The notes: generated by a model not told the origin, from the letters alone. Positions 1 through 5,664 are shown, numbered from the stretch's first letter. The stretch: DNA of 6,282 nt from Candidatus Shapirobacteria bacterium (GCA_028700345.1 JAQVSW010000044.1:1-6282); one strand, 5' to 3'. Made by a program: numbers and translations.

Positions 1-276
1 AATATCTGATGTGTTTACTGGAAGTCTGTCATCAAAATTTAAATTAGGAATCAACGTGAAACCGGCAATCTTTGAAGCAGCCACAGCCTCGACATGTCTA
101 ACTTTTTGACTAACTTTCGAACTTCTTTCAGCAACACCAGAAGATCCATTAAAAACATGAACAACGCTCACGTTATAACCTTTACTAACTAACAAGGATA
201 TTAAACCACCACAACCAATTACTTCGTCATCATGATGAGGAGCAATTACCAAAACATTTAAGTTATCTCTATCCAT
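1..276 (-). CDS. PIG-L/LmbE-family deacetylase, N-terminal part (runs off window)
   Basis: Ninety-two codons are visible from the ATG at 276; the gene continues beyond base 1. The N-terminus LNVLVIAPHHDDEVIGCGG is the signature of the PIG-L/LmbE family, zinc-dependent N-deacetylases acting on N-acetylglucosamine-type substrates. His14 and Asp17 match the family's metal ligands and Asp16 the usual catalytic base; the third metal ligand lies in the missing part. A beta-strand and glycine-rich turn (residues 6-24) and a second strand (YNVSVVHVF, 34-42) fit the Rossmann-like fold. The substrate cannot be read from this fragment: surface-glycan or glycolipid precursor deacetylation is typical. It diverges from the queuosine-salvage gene across 52 bases. 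No Shine-Dalgarno is seen, but a -10-like TAAAAT lies 9 bases upstream of the start. Confidence 0.9.
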   Translation of the reverse strand, partial: MDRDNLNVLVIAPHHDDEVIGCGGLISLLVSKGYNVSVVHVFNGSSGVAERSSKVSQKVRHVEAVAASKIAGFTLIPNLNFDDRLPVNTSDI

Positions 277-285
277 AATTCGGCT

Positions 286-291
286 ATTTTA
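286..291 (-). promoter_or_regulatory. Putative -10 box of the PIG-L gene
   Basis: TAAAAT on the minus strand, within TATGCTAAAAT, ends 9 bases before the ATG at 276, which would give an almost leaderless mRNA. No convincing -35 is seen; TTTACA at 317-312 is the nearest, with a spacing that fits poorly. Confidence 0.4.
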
Positions 292-300
292 GCATAAAAT

Positions 301-328
301 TTGATAAAATATGTAAATTCAATACAAT
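301..328 (+). promoter_or_regulatory. Possible promoter of the queuosine-salvage gene
   Basis: TTGATA at 301-306 and TACAAT at 323-328 are separated by 16 bases and each match consensus at five of six positions. The -10 touches the ATG at 329, so transcription from it would start inside the gene. TAAAAT at 305-310 is an alternative -10 that would leave a leader of about 11 bases. The region is so AT-rich that both could be chance. Confidence 0.3.
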
Positions 329-1276
329 ATGCAAAATCAAATTACCGCAACAACGAGAAAAATAGTTAATGAGGCAAAGTTTGTAAATGTTGACATCGAC
401 TCTATTGTACAAGTGTGTAGTAACATCTCGGCAGAAGATATGTTGAGCGCATCCTCTAATCTAAATAGTTTCAAATGGAAAGAAGAAGAAGCTGTGTGGA
501 TTATTTTTTTATTTAACTGTATAAATTTCAGCTATTGGCCCGACAAAGGGAATAGTAAGTGGGGTTTTATGGAATCACAGGGGTCATCTGCCTTATTTAA
601 GGCGATTGAATATGCTGTTAAATCTGGTGCGATAAAGTTAGATGCTACATGGATTTCAAAAATTAACAGAGATCAGTTTGAAAAAATATTAGGAGAAGAT
701 AAGGGTTTGCCAATGATAGATGAAAGACTGATGAATTTGTTGATTGCCGGTCAGGTATTAGACTCTAAATATAATGGTTCTCCGATAAACTTAATTAAAA
801 AAGTGAAAAATAATGCTGCTGAACTTGCTGACGAACTTGCTTATAACTTTTCATTTTTTTGCGATGTTGGTAAATACAACGGTTTCGACGTTTGGTTTTT
901 GAAAAGAGCTCAGTTGATGTCAAAAATGTTAAAAGATTACTTTAATGGTGAAGGTGTTGGGTGTTTTGAAGACATAGATAAACTAACACTATTCGCCGAC
1001 TACCGACTTCCACAAATATTAAACACCCTCGGAATATTGGTATATTCTACTAACCTGGAAGAAAAATTATCGAATGAAGTGGAAATACTAAGTGGTTCAC
1101 CTGAGGAAATAGAAATAAGGGCCGCCACGGTCCAAGCAGGTGAGTTAATGAAACTGGAATTGGCCAAAAAAATACCTTCAATAACTTGTGCTAATATAGA
1201 CACATTTTTGTGGCTAAAATCAAGGAACCTTGAGAGTAGACTCCCTCATCATCGGACACGGACAATTTATTACTAA
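329..1276 (+). CDS. Queuosine 5'-phosphate N-glycosylase/hydrolase (Qng1/DUF2419 family)
   Basis: A full-length 315-residue member of the queuosine salvage family. Known members (human C9orf64/QNG1, Sphaerobacter homologue) hydrolyse queuosine 5'-monophosphate to free queuine, which tRNA-guanine transglycosylase can insert into tRNA. Visible family blocks: the FNCINFSYWPD segment (62-72), GKYNGFDVWFLKRAQL (181-196), LTLFADYRLPQILNTLG (219-235), EEIEIRAATVQAGEL (259-273), and the conserved C-terminal end HHRTRTIYY (307-315). These cover the whole family length, so the enzyme looks intact, with the acidic FADYRLPQ block in place. No membrane or signal segment; cytoplasmic. No Shine-Dalgarno precedes the ATG, and the first 30 residues fit the family N-terminus, so the start is accepted. 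The stop overlaps that of the convergent GNAT gene by 4 bases. No tgt, queuine transporter or queuosine-synthesis gene is visible nearby. Confidence 0.93.
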   Translation: MQNQITATTRKIVNEAKFVNVDIDSIVQVCSNISAEDMLSASSNLNSFKWKEEEAVWIIFLFNCINFSYWPDKGNSKWGFMESQGSSALFKAIEYAVKSGAIKLDATWISKINRDQFEKILGEDKGLPMIDERLMNLLIAGQVLDSKYNGSPINLIKKVKNNAAELADELAYNFSFFCDVGKYNGFDVWFLKRAQLMSKMLKDYFNGEGVGCFEDIDKLTLFADYRLPQILNTLGILVYSTNLEEKLSNEVEILSGSPEEIEIRAATVQAGELMKLELAKKIPSITCANIDTFLWLKSRNLESRLPHHRTRTIYY

Positions 1277-1737
1277 ACAACACTCTTCGTATATGTACTG
1301 TGGTACGATTCAAACCCCATTTTTGCGAATAAATTTTGTGAAGCAATATTTTTAGAATATATCCCAGCCTTAACTCTAAAACAATCTTTAGTTTTAATCC
1401 AATCAAAACATTTTTGAATTAATTCTTGTGAAATCCCTGTGCCACGTGCTTTTTCATCTAAATAAATTACTTCGATTTCACACTCGTATTTGTTTGTGTT
1501 TAAGTAATCCACTTTATCTACATGCGCATATAGATAACCAACTAAGGTATTGTCTATCGATGCAACTAAGAATAATGCATCTGGATTGTTAAGCTGTTTT
1601 GTGTAGAAATCTTCGGATTCTTTTTTTGAAAATGTCAACAGCGGTTCAAATTTTTTTTCGACAAAATGTAGTTTCTCTCCCCAACTGACGAGATAATCCA
1701 AATCATCGATTGTTGCCGTTCTAACAAAATTAGTCAT
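1273..1737 (-). CDS. GNAT-family N-acetyltransferase
   Basis: A 154-residue single-domain GNAT protein, transferring an acyl group from acetyl-CoA to an unknown amine. Acetyl-CoA-binding motif A is EVIYLDEKARGTGISQELI (89-107), with the RGTG pyrophosphate loop; motif B is SKNIASQNLFAKMGFES (128-144). The LFLVASIDNTLVGYLYAHV strand pair (56-73) is the usual GNAT core. I chose the ATG at 1737 because TTG at 1761 adds eight residues (MEVRYNGT) not typical of the family, and because a consensus TATAAT lies 6 bases upstream of 1737. The gene converges on the queuosine-salvage gene with overlapping stops (TAG inside the other gene's TAA region). Neighbours do not reveal the substrate; ribosomal-protein, antibiotic or small-amine acetylation are all possible. 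Confidence 0.9.
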   Translation of the reverse strand: MTNFVRTATIDDLDYLVSWGEKLHFVEKKFEPLLTFSKKESEDFYTKQLNNPDALFLVASIDNTLVGYLYAHVDKVDYLNTNKYECEIEVIYLDEKARGTGISQELIQKCFDWIKTKDCFRVKAGIYSKNIASQNLFAKMGFESYHSTYTKSVV

Positions 1738-1743
1738 AGTCCC

Positions 1744-1749
1744 ATTATA
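1744..1749 (-). promoter_or_regulatory. Consensus -10 box, probable leaderless start of the GNAT gene
   Basis: A perfect TATAAT on the minus strand, 6 bases before the ATG at 1737, so transcription should begin at or next to the start codon. Only a poor -35 is seen 17 bases upstream (GATAAA). Competing reading: GGAGG at 1759-1755 has ideal spacing (9 bases) to an ATG at 1745 that opens the three-codon ORF ATG-GGA-CTA-TGA, whose stop overlaps the GNAT start. Confidence 0.5.
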
Positions 1750-1774
1750 CCTTACCTCCAAGGCTATTTATCGC

Positions 1775-2090
1775 CTACTTTTTAATAAAAGTGGCTGTTT
1801 TAATAGTTCTTCCAGCTTTTTCCCAAACTTTTTGAAATCTACTTTTTGGTAGATCCACTGGCTGATCTTTATCAAAAGCTGACGTCTCCATTAAGTGGTC
1901 TGTCTTCTCGTTAAAGTAATCATCATTATCGGTACGAATAGTAACACGGCCACCGCTCTTAGTAATACGAGCTATCTCATCTAAATTCTGCTCGCACAAA
2001 ATATCCTTCCGTCTGTCTTTTGTGTTAGAAATCGGTGGGGGAAAAGCAATCACGACATGGTCTACACTTTCGGTGCCCATTTGAGCCAGT
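1775..2090 (-). pseudogene. TrmB-like SAM-dependent methyltransferase, 5'-truncated remnant
   Basis: About 105 residues of a class I methyltransferase survive, ending at the stop at 1775. SVDHVVIAFPPP, the basic KDRRKD segment, LDEIARITKSGGRVTIRTDNDDY and the final PKSRFQKVWEKAGRTIKTATF line up with the C-terminal half of TrmB (tRNA m7G46 methyltransferase: FPDPWPKKRH, flxxxxrxLkpGG, TDxxxY, then TxFExkxxxxGxxI). The first half, including the SAM-binding glycine-rich motif I, is missing, so activity is very unlikely. The open frame continues to an ATG at 2137, but that part is antisense to the recombinase remnant and has no family character, so the true boundary is near 2080-2095. The FPPPIS wording also departs from the canonical FPDPWPK, so the ancestor may have been a TrmB-like paralogue rather than TrmB. 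Confidence 0.75.
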
Positions 2091-2497
2091 ACAAGAAACT
2101 GATTAGCGGAAAATTTAAACGCCACGTTTATTATCATTGCACTCGTTCAGTTGATTATGATTGTGAACAACCATATATCACTGAAGATGATTTAGTAAGA
2201 CAGTTATTGGCTAAAATTAATGAAATTGAACTTGATCAAAAAGCTGTTGACGAAAAAATGAAGCAAGAGATTGAAAGATACCATAGGCTAAGATCAGATG
2301 TGCTTCACCAAGAAATGTTTGAACAACAATTGGAAGTGATGGACTATCCGATAATGAAGGAAAAATCGCCAGAGCAAAGAATAAAAGAATACGTGATTCA
2401 TGTTCTCAAAACAGGGTTCTCGGAAGAAAAACAAGAAATACTGGCATTCTTTAAAACAAGGTTTATTTTAAGAGACAAGCAAATATTTAGAATTTAA
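2090..2497 (+). pseudogene. Large serine recombinase, C-terminal remnant
   Basis: About 135 residues match the C-terminal end of large serine (resolvase/invertase-type) recombinases: the second half of the zinc beta-ribbon (KFKRHVYYHCTRSVDYDCEQPYITEDDLVRQL, with a Cys pair 8 residues apart), then a long charged coiled-coil segment (from about LLAKINEIELDQKAVDEKMKQEIERYH), and the usual tail EEKQEILAFFKTRFILRDKQIFRI. The catalytic serine resolvase domain, the recombinase domain and the first CxxC of the ribbon are gone. An ATG at 2057 opens the frame, but its first dozen codons are antisense to the methyltransferase remnant. The stop overlaps that of the convergent CHAT gene by 4 bases. This is the only mobile-element trace in the window and marks the left half as a decayed island. 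Confidence 0.82.
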
Positions 2498-3180
2498 AGA
2501 TTCTTGACCAATGCTTTTTCGAATGGATTTGGTTTTTCCTTATTAATAATAGAATTCATTGTCGTAATCGCTTCTTTACTTTTTATCTCCTCTAGATAAG
2601 CTTGTCGTGCAACTCTTGATGGGATAAATACAAAGTAGTTATTGCCAGATGCAGTGTTCATTGCACGCACTGCGTCGTCTATTTCATAACCTTTCGAGAA
2701 CAAATGGTAAAAAGTCGCATAAGCAATATTGGTTTCACTCCAAGTTGGTGTCTGCTGGTTGCCAACAACTCCAAAAAAAGGGAATTCTTCGTCTTTCATC
2801 GCCATAATACATCCGCTAGATCCATTACAAGTGGACATTGATAACAAAAGCCCGCCACCCAGAACCTTATTTACTGGAATCAAAAATTTCCTAAGGTCAT
2901 TCCAAGATACAATTTCTTTGTTTGTCAGTTGTATTCCTCCCTTAAAGCCGTGAGCACTTATATGGATTATTGGAGAAATTTGACTACTTTTGAAATGTTC
3001 GACTAAACCAACTCCAAAAGCCGCCTCTAAAGCATTCTTACTAACTACCAATTTATGGCTTGAAGATATCTCTGACAGCTCAAGGGTTTTTTGAAGTGCT
3101 TCACCCTCGAATCTTTTTAGATATAAGTCAGGGTCACTGGGGGACTCGACGATATAGACATGAAATAATTTTGGATTCAT
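2494..3180 (-). CDS. Stand-alone CHAT/caspase-like cysteine protease
   Basis: A 228-residue protein with the catalytic signature of CHAT/peptidase C14-like proteases: a hydrophobic strand into the histidine, ISPIIHISAHGFKGGIQL (His77 at ISAHG), then GGLLLSMSTCNGSSG with the nucleophile Cys118. The following segment (FPFFGVVGNQQTPTWSETNIAYATFYHLFSKGYEIDDAVRAMN, 133-175) is the usual CHAT core, with the helix after the Cys strand. There are no TPR, NB-ARC or effector domains and no membrane segment. CHAT proteases work in caspase-like signalling, including antiviral systems where they cleave effectors such as gasdermins or act with Cas proteins, but no such partner is visible here. It lies between a recombinase remnant and tRNA-Ser, which fits acquired cargo. 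TAAAAT lies 5 bases before the ATG at 3180; no Shine-Dalgarno is present. Confidence 0.82.
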   Translation of the reverse strand: MNPKLFHVYIVESPSDPDLYLKRFEGEALQKTLELSEISSSHKLVVSKNALEAAFGVGLVEHFKSSQISPIIHISAHGFKGGIQLTNKEIVSWNDLRKFLIPVNKVLGGGLLLSMSTCNGSSGCIMAMKDEEFPFFGVVGNQQTPTWSETNIAYATFYHLFSKGYEIDDAVRAMNTASGNNYFVFIPSRVARQAYLEEIKSKEAITTMNSIINKEKPNPFEKALVKNL

Positions 3181-3185
3181 AACGT

Positions 3186-3191
3186 ATTTTA
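3186..3191 (-). promoter_or_regulatory. Putative -10 box of the CHAT protease gene
   Basis: TAAAAT on the minus strand ends 5 bases before the ATG at 3180, again implying a leaderless or nearly leaderless mRNA. No -35 hexamer at normal spacing is convincing (TTGATT is only 11 bases upstream). Confidence 0.4.
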
Positions 3192-3215
3192 CCGCTTGTC
3201 GGAATCAAAGGTTTA

Positions 3216-3233
3216 CATCCCCTCGAGGACATG
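3216..3233. repeat. Short interrupted palindrome in the intergenic region
   Basis: An 18-base sequence centred on the perfect 8-base palindrome CCTCGAGG (3221-3228), flanked by CAT and ATG, with two mismatched positions per side. It lies 36 bases upstream of the CHAT start, where an operator or recombination core could be, but has no adjacent evidence of either role. The rest of 3181-3333 holds no gene that I can support. Confidence 0.3.
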
Positions 3234-3333
3234 GGATTAGAACCAAATTGAAGCTAAGCAGGAACAAAAAGTAGAATCGTTAGAGCAGTAGCATCACCTG
3301 TATTACATGGAAAGACACGGAACTTTCAAACTT

Positions 3334-3420
3334 TGGCGGAGGGTAAGGGATTCGAACCCCTGAGAGCTTGCGCTCACTAGTTTTCAAAACTAGCGCCATG
3401 AACCACTCGGCCAACCCTCC
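3334..3420 (-). tRNA. tRNA-Ser (anticodon UGA)
   Basis: All arms can be folded on the minus strand. Acceptor GGAGGGT pairs with ACCCTCC; anticodon stem CTAGT/ACTAG encloses loop TTTGAAA with anticodon TGA (3386-3384), which reads UCA codons. The long variable arm GAGC-GCAA-GCTC is the class II hallmark of serine tRNAs. The T-arm is AGGGG-TTCGAAT-CCCTT, the discriminator is G, and CCA is encoded in the DNA (3336-3334). It separates the accessory left half from the housekeeping right half. A consensus TATAAT with an extended -10 TG lies just upstream. Confidence 0.97.
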
Positions 3421-3432
3421 TATTTCATTCTG

Positions 3433-3441
3433 ATTATACCA
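3433..3441 (-). promoter_or_regulatory. Extended -10 promoter of tRNA-Ser
   Basis: TGGTATAAT on the minus strand: perfect TATAAT (3438-3433) with the extended TGN motif, 12 bases upstream of the mature 5' end of the tRNA. The -35 region is weak. It lies in the 44-base gap shared with the divergent hpf gene. Confidence 0.65.
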
Positions 3442-3464
3442 ATAAAGTGTTATCCTTAATTACT

Positions 3465-3761
3465 ATGAATATTCAAATTACCGGTGACAACTTTGAACTC
3501 ACCGACTCTGTTAAAAAACTAGTTGATCAAAAAATTAATCAAAAACTAGAAAAATTTCTCACTACCTTTGCGCCTGAAATGAAAACCGCTAACCTACGCA
3601 TCGAGTACGATAAGCTTAAAAATATTCATCTGCGTTTTGACATGTATCTCCCTGGTAAAGAAAAAATCTTTTCCGAAACTACTCACCGATTTTTAAAATC
3701 AGCTTTAGTCGATCTCGCAGACCAAGTCGAAAAACAAATTAAAAAATATCGCTCTCTCTAA
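3465..3761 (+). CDS. hpf: Short ribosome hibernation promoting factor (HPF/RaiA family)
   Basis: A 98-residue protein beginning MNIQITGDNFELTDSVKKLVDQKINQKLEKF, the classic start of HPF/YfiA (beta-strand, then a helix with many Lys residues), followed by NLRIEYDKLKNIHLRFDMYLPGKEKIFSETTHRFLKSALVDLADQVEKQIKKYR, the beta-alpha-beta-beta-beta-alpha fold that sits in the A/P-site region of the 30S subunit and stops translation in stationary cells. The dimerising C-terminal domain of long HPF is absent, so this is the short form. I chose ATG 3465 over GTG 3447 because the family begins at MNIQ. There is no Shine-Dalgarno. Its stop overlaps the start of the SGNH hydrolase gene (TAATG), so the two are probably translated from one message. 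Confidence 0.92.
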   Translation: MNIQITGDNFELTDSVKKLVDQKINQKLEKFLTTFAPEMKTANLRIEYDKLKNIHLRFDMYLPGKEKIFSETTHRFLKSALVDLADQVEKQIKKYRSL

Positions 3762-4582
3762 TGTTGCCTTTACTTCTCCCCCTCTACTACCAGCTTCTGG
3801 CGGCTTACAGTCCTACTCCTTACTATCATCCAGGCCCAAGTATCACCGTGGAAACTGTCGAGATTCTCCCCAGTCCTCAAGTGCTGGGCCAAAGCAGTTC
3901 TTTTTTACTACCACCCATTGGCGGTGAAGGAAATGTTGTCAATTTGGCCCTCCTTGGTGACTCTATGATCGACACTCTCTCTGAAGATATTTGCCTCTCT
4001 TCTCTCCAAAAATATTTTCCAACTACTAAATTTAATTTATTTAACTATGGTTATGGCAGCAGCACCATTGAATCAGCTACAAAACGCCTCGGCGAAGATA
4101 CTATTTATTTAGATAAAGTAAATCCTGCTCTTCTTTCTCTTAATCCCGACATCATCGTTATCGAATCCTTTGCCTACAATAATTTTGGTAATTCCGAAAA
4201 AGGGATTGAACGTCATAGTCAAGCCCTTGATGAAATTACAACTCTCATTAAAGAAAAATCCCCCAGCTCTAAAATAGTCTTAGCTTCTACCATTGCTCCA
4301 GACTCAATCAATTTTGCCAGTGGCATAAAAAATATGCAATTTTCGGCTCTCGAAAAAATTGAAAAAACCAATACCATTAAACTTTATCTTCAAAATCTAA
4401 TCAATTTTGCTTATAAAAACAATCTCCCTCTCTCCGATGCTTTTCATCCTAGTCTTTTTGGCCAAAACGGCCTTAGTGAACTCATTGATCCAGTCGATCA
4501 TCTTCACCCCTCAGCATTTGGCAGCGAACTATTTTGTGACACTCTAGGAAAAAGTCTAAAAGATAATCAGCTGACGAACTGA
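3761..4582 (+). CDS. SGNH/GDSL-family hydrolase, probably exported
   Basis: A 273-residue SGNH-fold protein. Block I is NLALLGDSMIDTL (61-73, nucleophile Ser68); block II has the glycine in NYGYGSSTIESATKRL (95-110); block III is degenerate (ESFAYNNFG, 135-143, with an Asn in place of the usual GxND); block V is DPVDHLHPSAFG (243-254) with Asp246 and His249 completing the triad. Family members are esterases, lipases or carbohydrate O-acetyl esterases; the substrate is unknown. The N-terminal MLPLLLPLYYQLLAAY is hydrophobic but lacks Lys/Arg, so it is an atypical signal or anchor. It is followed by a Pro/Ser-rich linker (17-52). The linkage to hpf through TAATG implies co-expression; a functional connection is not evident. 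The coding strand is strikingly pyrimidine-rich. Confidence 0.85.
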   Translation: MLPLLLPLYYQLLAAYSPTPYYHPGPSITVETVEILPSPQVLGQSSSFLLPPIGGEGNVVNLALLGDSMIDTLSEDICLSSLQKYFPTTKFNLFNYGYGSSTIESATKRLGEDTIYLDKVNPALLSLNPDIIVIESFAYNNFGNSEKGIERHSQALDEITTLIKEKSPSSKIVLASTIAPDSINFASGIKNMQFSALEKIEKTNTIKLYLQNLINFAYKNNLPLSDAFHPSLFGQNGLSELIDPVDHLHPSAFGSELFCDTLGKSLKDNQLTN

Positions 4583-4585
4583 TTA
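4564..4585 (+). terminator. Weak hairpin at the end of the SGNH gene
   Basis: TAATCAG (4564-4570) pairs with CTGATTA (4579-4585) around an 8-base loop that includes the last codons, with the TGA stop inside the right arm. No T-run follows, so intrinsic termination is doubtful. It lies directly before the rpmG -35. Confidence 0.25.
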
Positions 4586-4586
4586 A

Positions 4587-4615
4587 TTGCTAATTCCAGT
4601 CACATCGATTAAAAT
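4587..4615 (+). promoter_or_regulatory. Promoter of rpmG with leaderless spacing
   Basis: TTGCTA (4587-4592) and TAAAAT (4610-4615) are exactly 17 bases apart. The -10 ends 6 bases before the ATG at 4622, placing the expected transcription start on the start codon itself. This is the best-formed protein-gene promoter in the window. Confidence 0.65.
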
Positions 4616-4621
4616 AGCTCC

Positions 4622-4801
4622 ATGGCCAAATCTAAAAAAACTCCTCGTATTTTAATCGCCCTTTGTTGTTCTGTCTGTGGAGCTCAAAATTATCTTACCG
4701 AAAAAAATAAAACCAATACTCCAGACAAGCTTAAATTCAATAAATACTGCCGTTGGTGCAAAAAAAATACCGACCACAAAGAAAGTACCAAGCTAAAATA
4801 A
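4622..4801 (+). CDS. rpmG: Large-subunit ribosomal protein bL33
   Basis: A 59-residue protein: basic N-terminus, RILIALCCSVCGAQNYLTEKNKTNTPDKLKFNKYCRWCKKNTDHKEST, matching bL33 throughout (LxCxxC, NYxTxKN, then KYCxxCxxxTxHKE). Cys16, Cys19, Cys43 and Cys46 form the zinc ribbon of the metal-binding C+ type, so the protein should bind zinc. It lies near the E-site side of the 50S subunit. The ATG at 4622 has no Shine-Dalgarno but stands 6 bases after a good -10 box. The 3' end overlaps, in another frame, any canonical start of the radical SAM gene that follows. Confidence 0.95.
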   Translation: MAKSKKTPRILIALCCSVCGAQNYLTEKNKTNTPDKLKFNKYCRWCKKNTDHKESTKLK

Positions 4802-5664
4802 TCAGTAGCCTGGAAAATATCTACATCTCCCCTCTTGAGCTGTGTAATCTGAGTTGTAAATATTGCTATACCAAAAAAACTAAAAACATCCTATCCAATA
4901 AGCAAATTTTGAGTTTTATTAAACGTTATAATCATTATCTTCAAAGTCGCAATCATGTTTTTTTAAGAGCGTTGAACGTGGTAACACATTCACAGCGAGA
5001 AAAAAAATATGATGAGACTTTGAGCCTTAAATCTATTATTTTTTGTGGTGGTGAGGTTTTTACTCTGAAAAATTTTCCTCGTCTGGTTAACAATTTAATT
5101 TCTAAAGGTATTTTTATCACTATTATCACCAATGGCACTATCGATAGGCTTAATAAAATTAAAAACCCAAAAAATTGCCAGCTTATTGTCTCTTTTGATG
5201 GACCGGAAAGTATTCACGATGCCAATCGAGGTCCTGGAAATTTTGCCAAATCAAAAAAGTATGTTGAGCACGCCTTAAAGCTGGGCTTTCCCGTCGAAAT
5301 TTTTTATCTTATTACCAAAGATTCTTATCTATATAGAGATTCATTCCCAAAATTTATTTCTAAAGCTCTAAAGCTCCATAGTTCTAAAGAACTAAATTAT
5401 ACTTATTTAACCGACAGACTTGGCTCCTTAACTCCTAAACAAGTCAAAAATATACGTCAAAATTATCCAGTCTTTCCACCTAAAAATTTTGGCTGCTCCC
5501 AGCTTTCACTTCAGTCTAACGGTAAATTTTATGGCTGCTGCGAATCACAAAAATCAATTGGTTCCCTTTCTAATTCCATTTCTAAAATACTATTAAACTA
5601 TTTATCTACTTATCTAAACTCCCCTCTTTGCTCCGACCCCGATTATTTTTGTAATTTAAAGTAG
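4753..5664 (+). CDS. Radical SAM protein with SPASM-like C-terminal cysteines and a palindromic insertion
   Basis: The cluster motif CNLSCKYC (Cys31, Cys35, Cys38) lies in SPLELCNLSCKYCYTKK, with IIFCGGEVF (95-103, SAM-binding GGE), ITIITNGT (122-129) and LIVSFDGPESIHDANRG (144-160), all typical of the radical SAM barrel. C-terminal cysteines at 248, 262, 263, 293 and 300, in GCSQLSLQSNGKFYGCC and LCSDPDYFC, suggest a SPASM/twitch-type auxiliary iron-sulphur cluster. That is common in peptide- or protein-modifying members. Residues 64-91 are extra relative to the usual spacing between the cluster motif and GGE, and are encoded by an inverted repeat. No ATG precedes the cluster motif: TTG 4753 or GTG 4756 overlap rpmG by 46-49 bases, and CTG 4810 would need a non-canonical start but has TAAAAT 10 bases upstream. 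Substrate unknown. The epmA-like gene follows after 15 bases. Confidence 0.85.
   Translation: MVQKKYRPQRKYQAKIISSLENIYISPLELCNLSCKYCYTKKTKNILSNKQILSFIKRYNHYLQSRNHVFLRALNVVTHSQREKKYDETLSLKSIIFCGGEVFTLKNFPRLVNNLISKGIFITIITNGTIDRLNKIKNPKNCQLIVSFDGPESIHDANRGPGNFAKSKKYVEHALKLGFPVEIFYLITKDSYLYRDSFPKFISKALKLHSSKELNYTYLTDRLGSLTPKQVKNIRQNYPVFPPKNFGCSQLSLQSNGKFYGCCESQKSIGSLSNSISKILLNYLSTYLNSPLCSDPDYFCNLK
4942..5022 (+). repeat. In-frame palindromic insertion in the radical SAM gene
   Basis: Arms of about 23 bases (4942-4964 and 5000-5022) are inverted complements with two mismatches and one indel: CAAAGTC pairs with GACTTTG, TCAT with ATGA, and a run of seven T with a run of A. Inside lies a second hairpin, TGAACGTG-GTAA-CACATTCA (4973-4992), eight pairs with one mismatch around a GTAA loop of GNRA type. 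The block is 81 bases, or 27 codons, and adds residues 64-90 of the protein. It contains CGCAATCATG (4948-4957), also present in the epmA-like insertion in the same frame. Confidence 0.75.

Noticed and set aside
1000..1406. Minus-strand open frames at 1000-1203 and 1191-1406
   Set aside because: They lie across the conserved blocks of the queuosine-salvage gene and the end of the GNAT gene, with no own features.
2090..2137. Continuation of the methyltransferase frame to an ATG at 2137
   Set aside because: It is antisense to recombinase residues with clear family character (VYYHC region) and has no methyltransferase features.
2729..2953. Plus-strand open frame of 74 codons
   Set aside because: It is antisense to the catalytic core of the CHAT protease.
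3281..3315. Plus-strand D-arm-like stretch (GTTAGAGCAG) suggesting a second tRNA
   Set aside because: No acceptor, anticodon or T-arm can be paired with it on either strand.
3311..3330. GAAAG/CTTTC hairpin after tRNA-Ser as a terminator
   Set aside because: The stem has only 5 pairs with an 8-base loop and no T-run in the minus-strand direction.
4580..4612. TGA read as glycine (code 25, Gracilibacteria/SR1)
   Set aside because: TGA ends the SGNH protein at a sensible length after its DxxH block, read-through adds only about ten residues and no in-frame TGA interrupts any conserved gene.
4953..5138. Minus-strand open frame of 61 codons
   Set aside because: It is a shadow of the radical SAM gene, with no family resemblance and no start signals.
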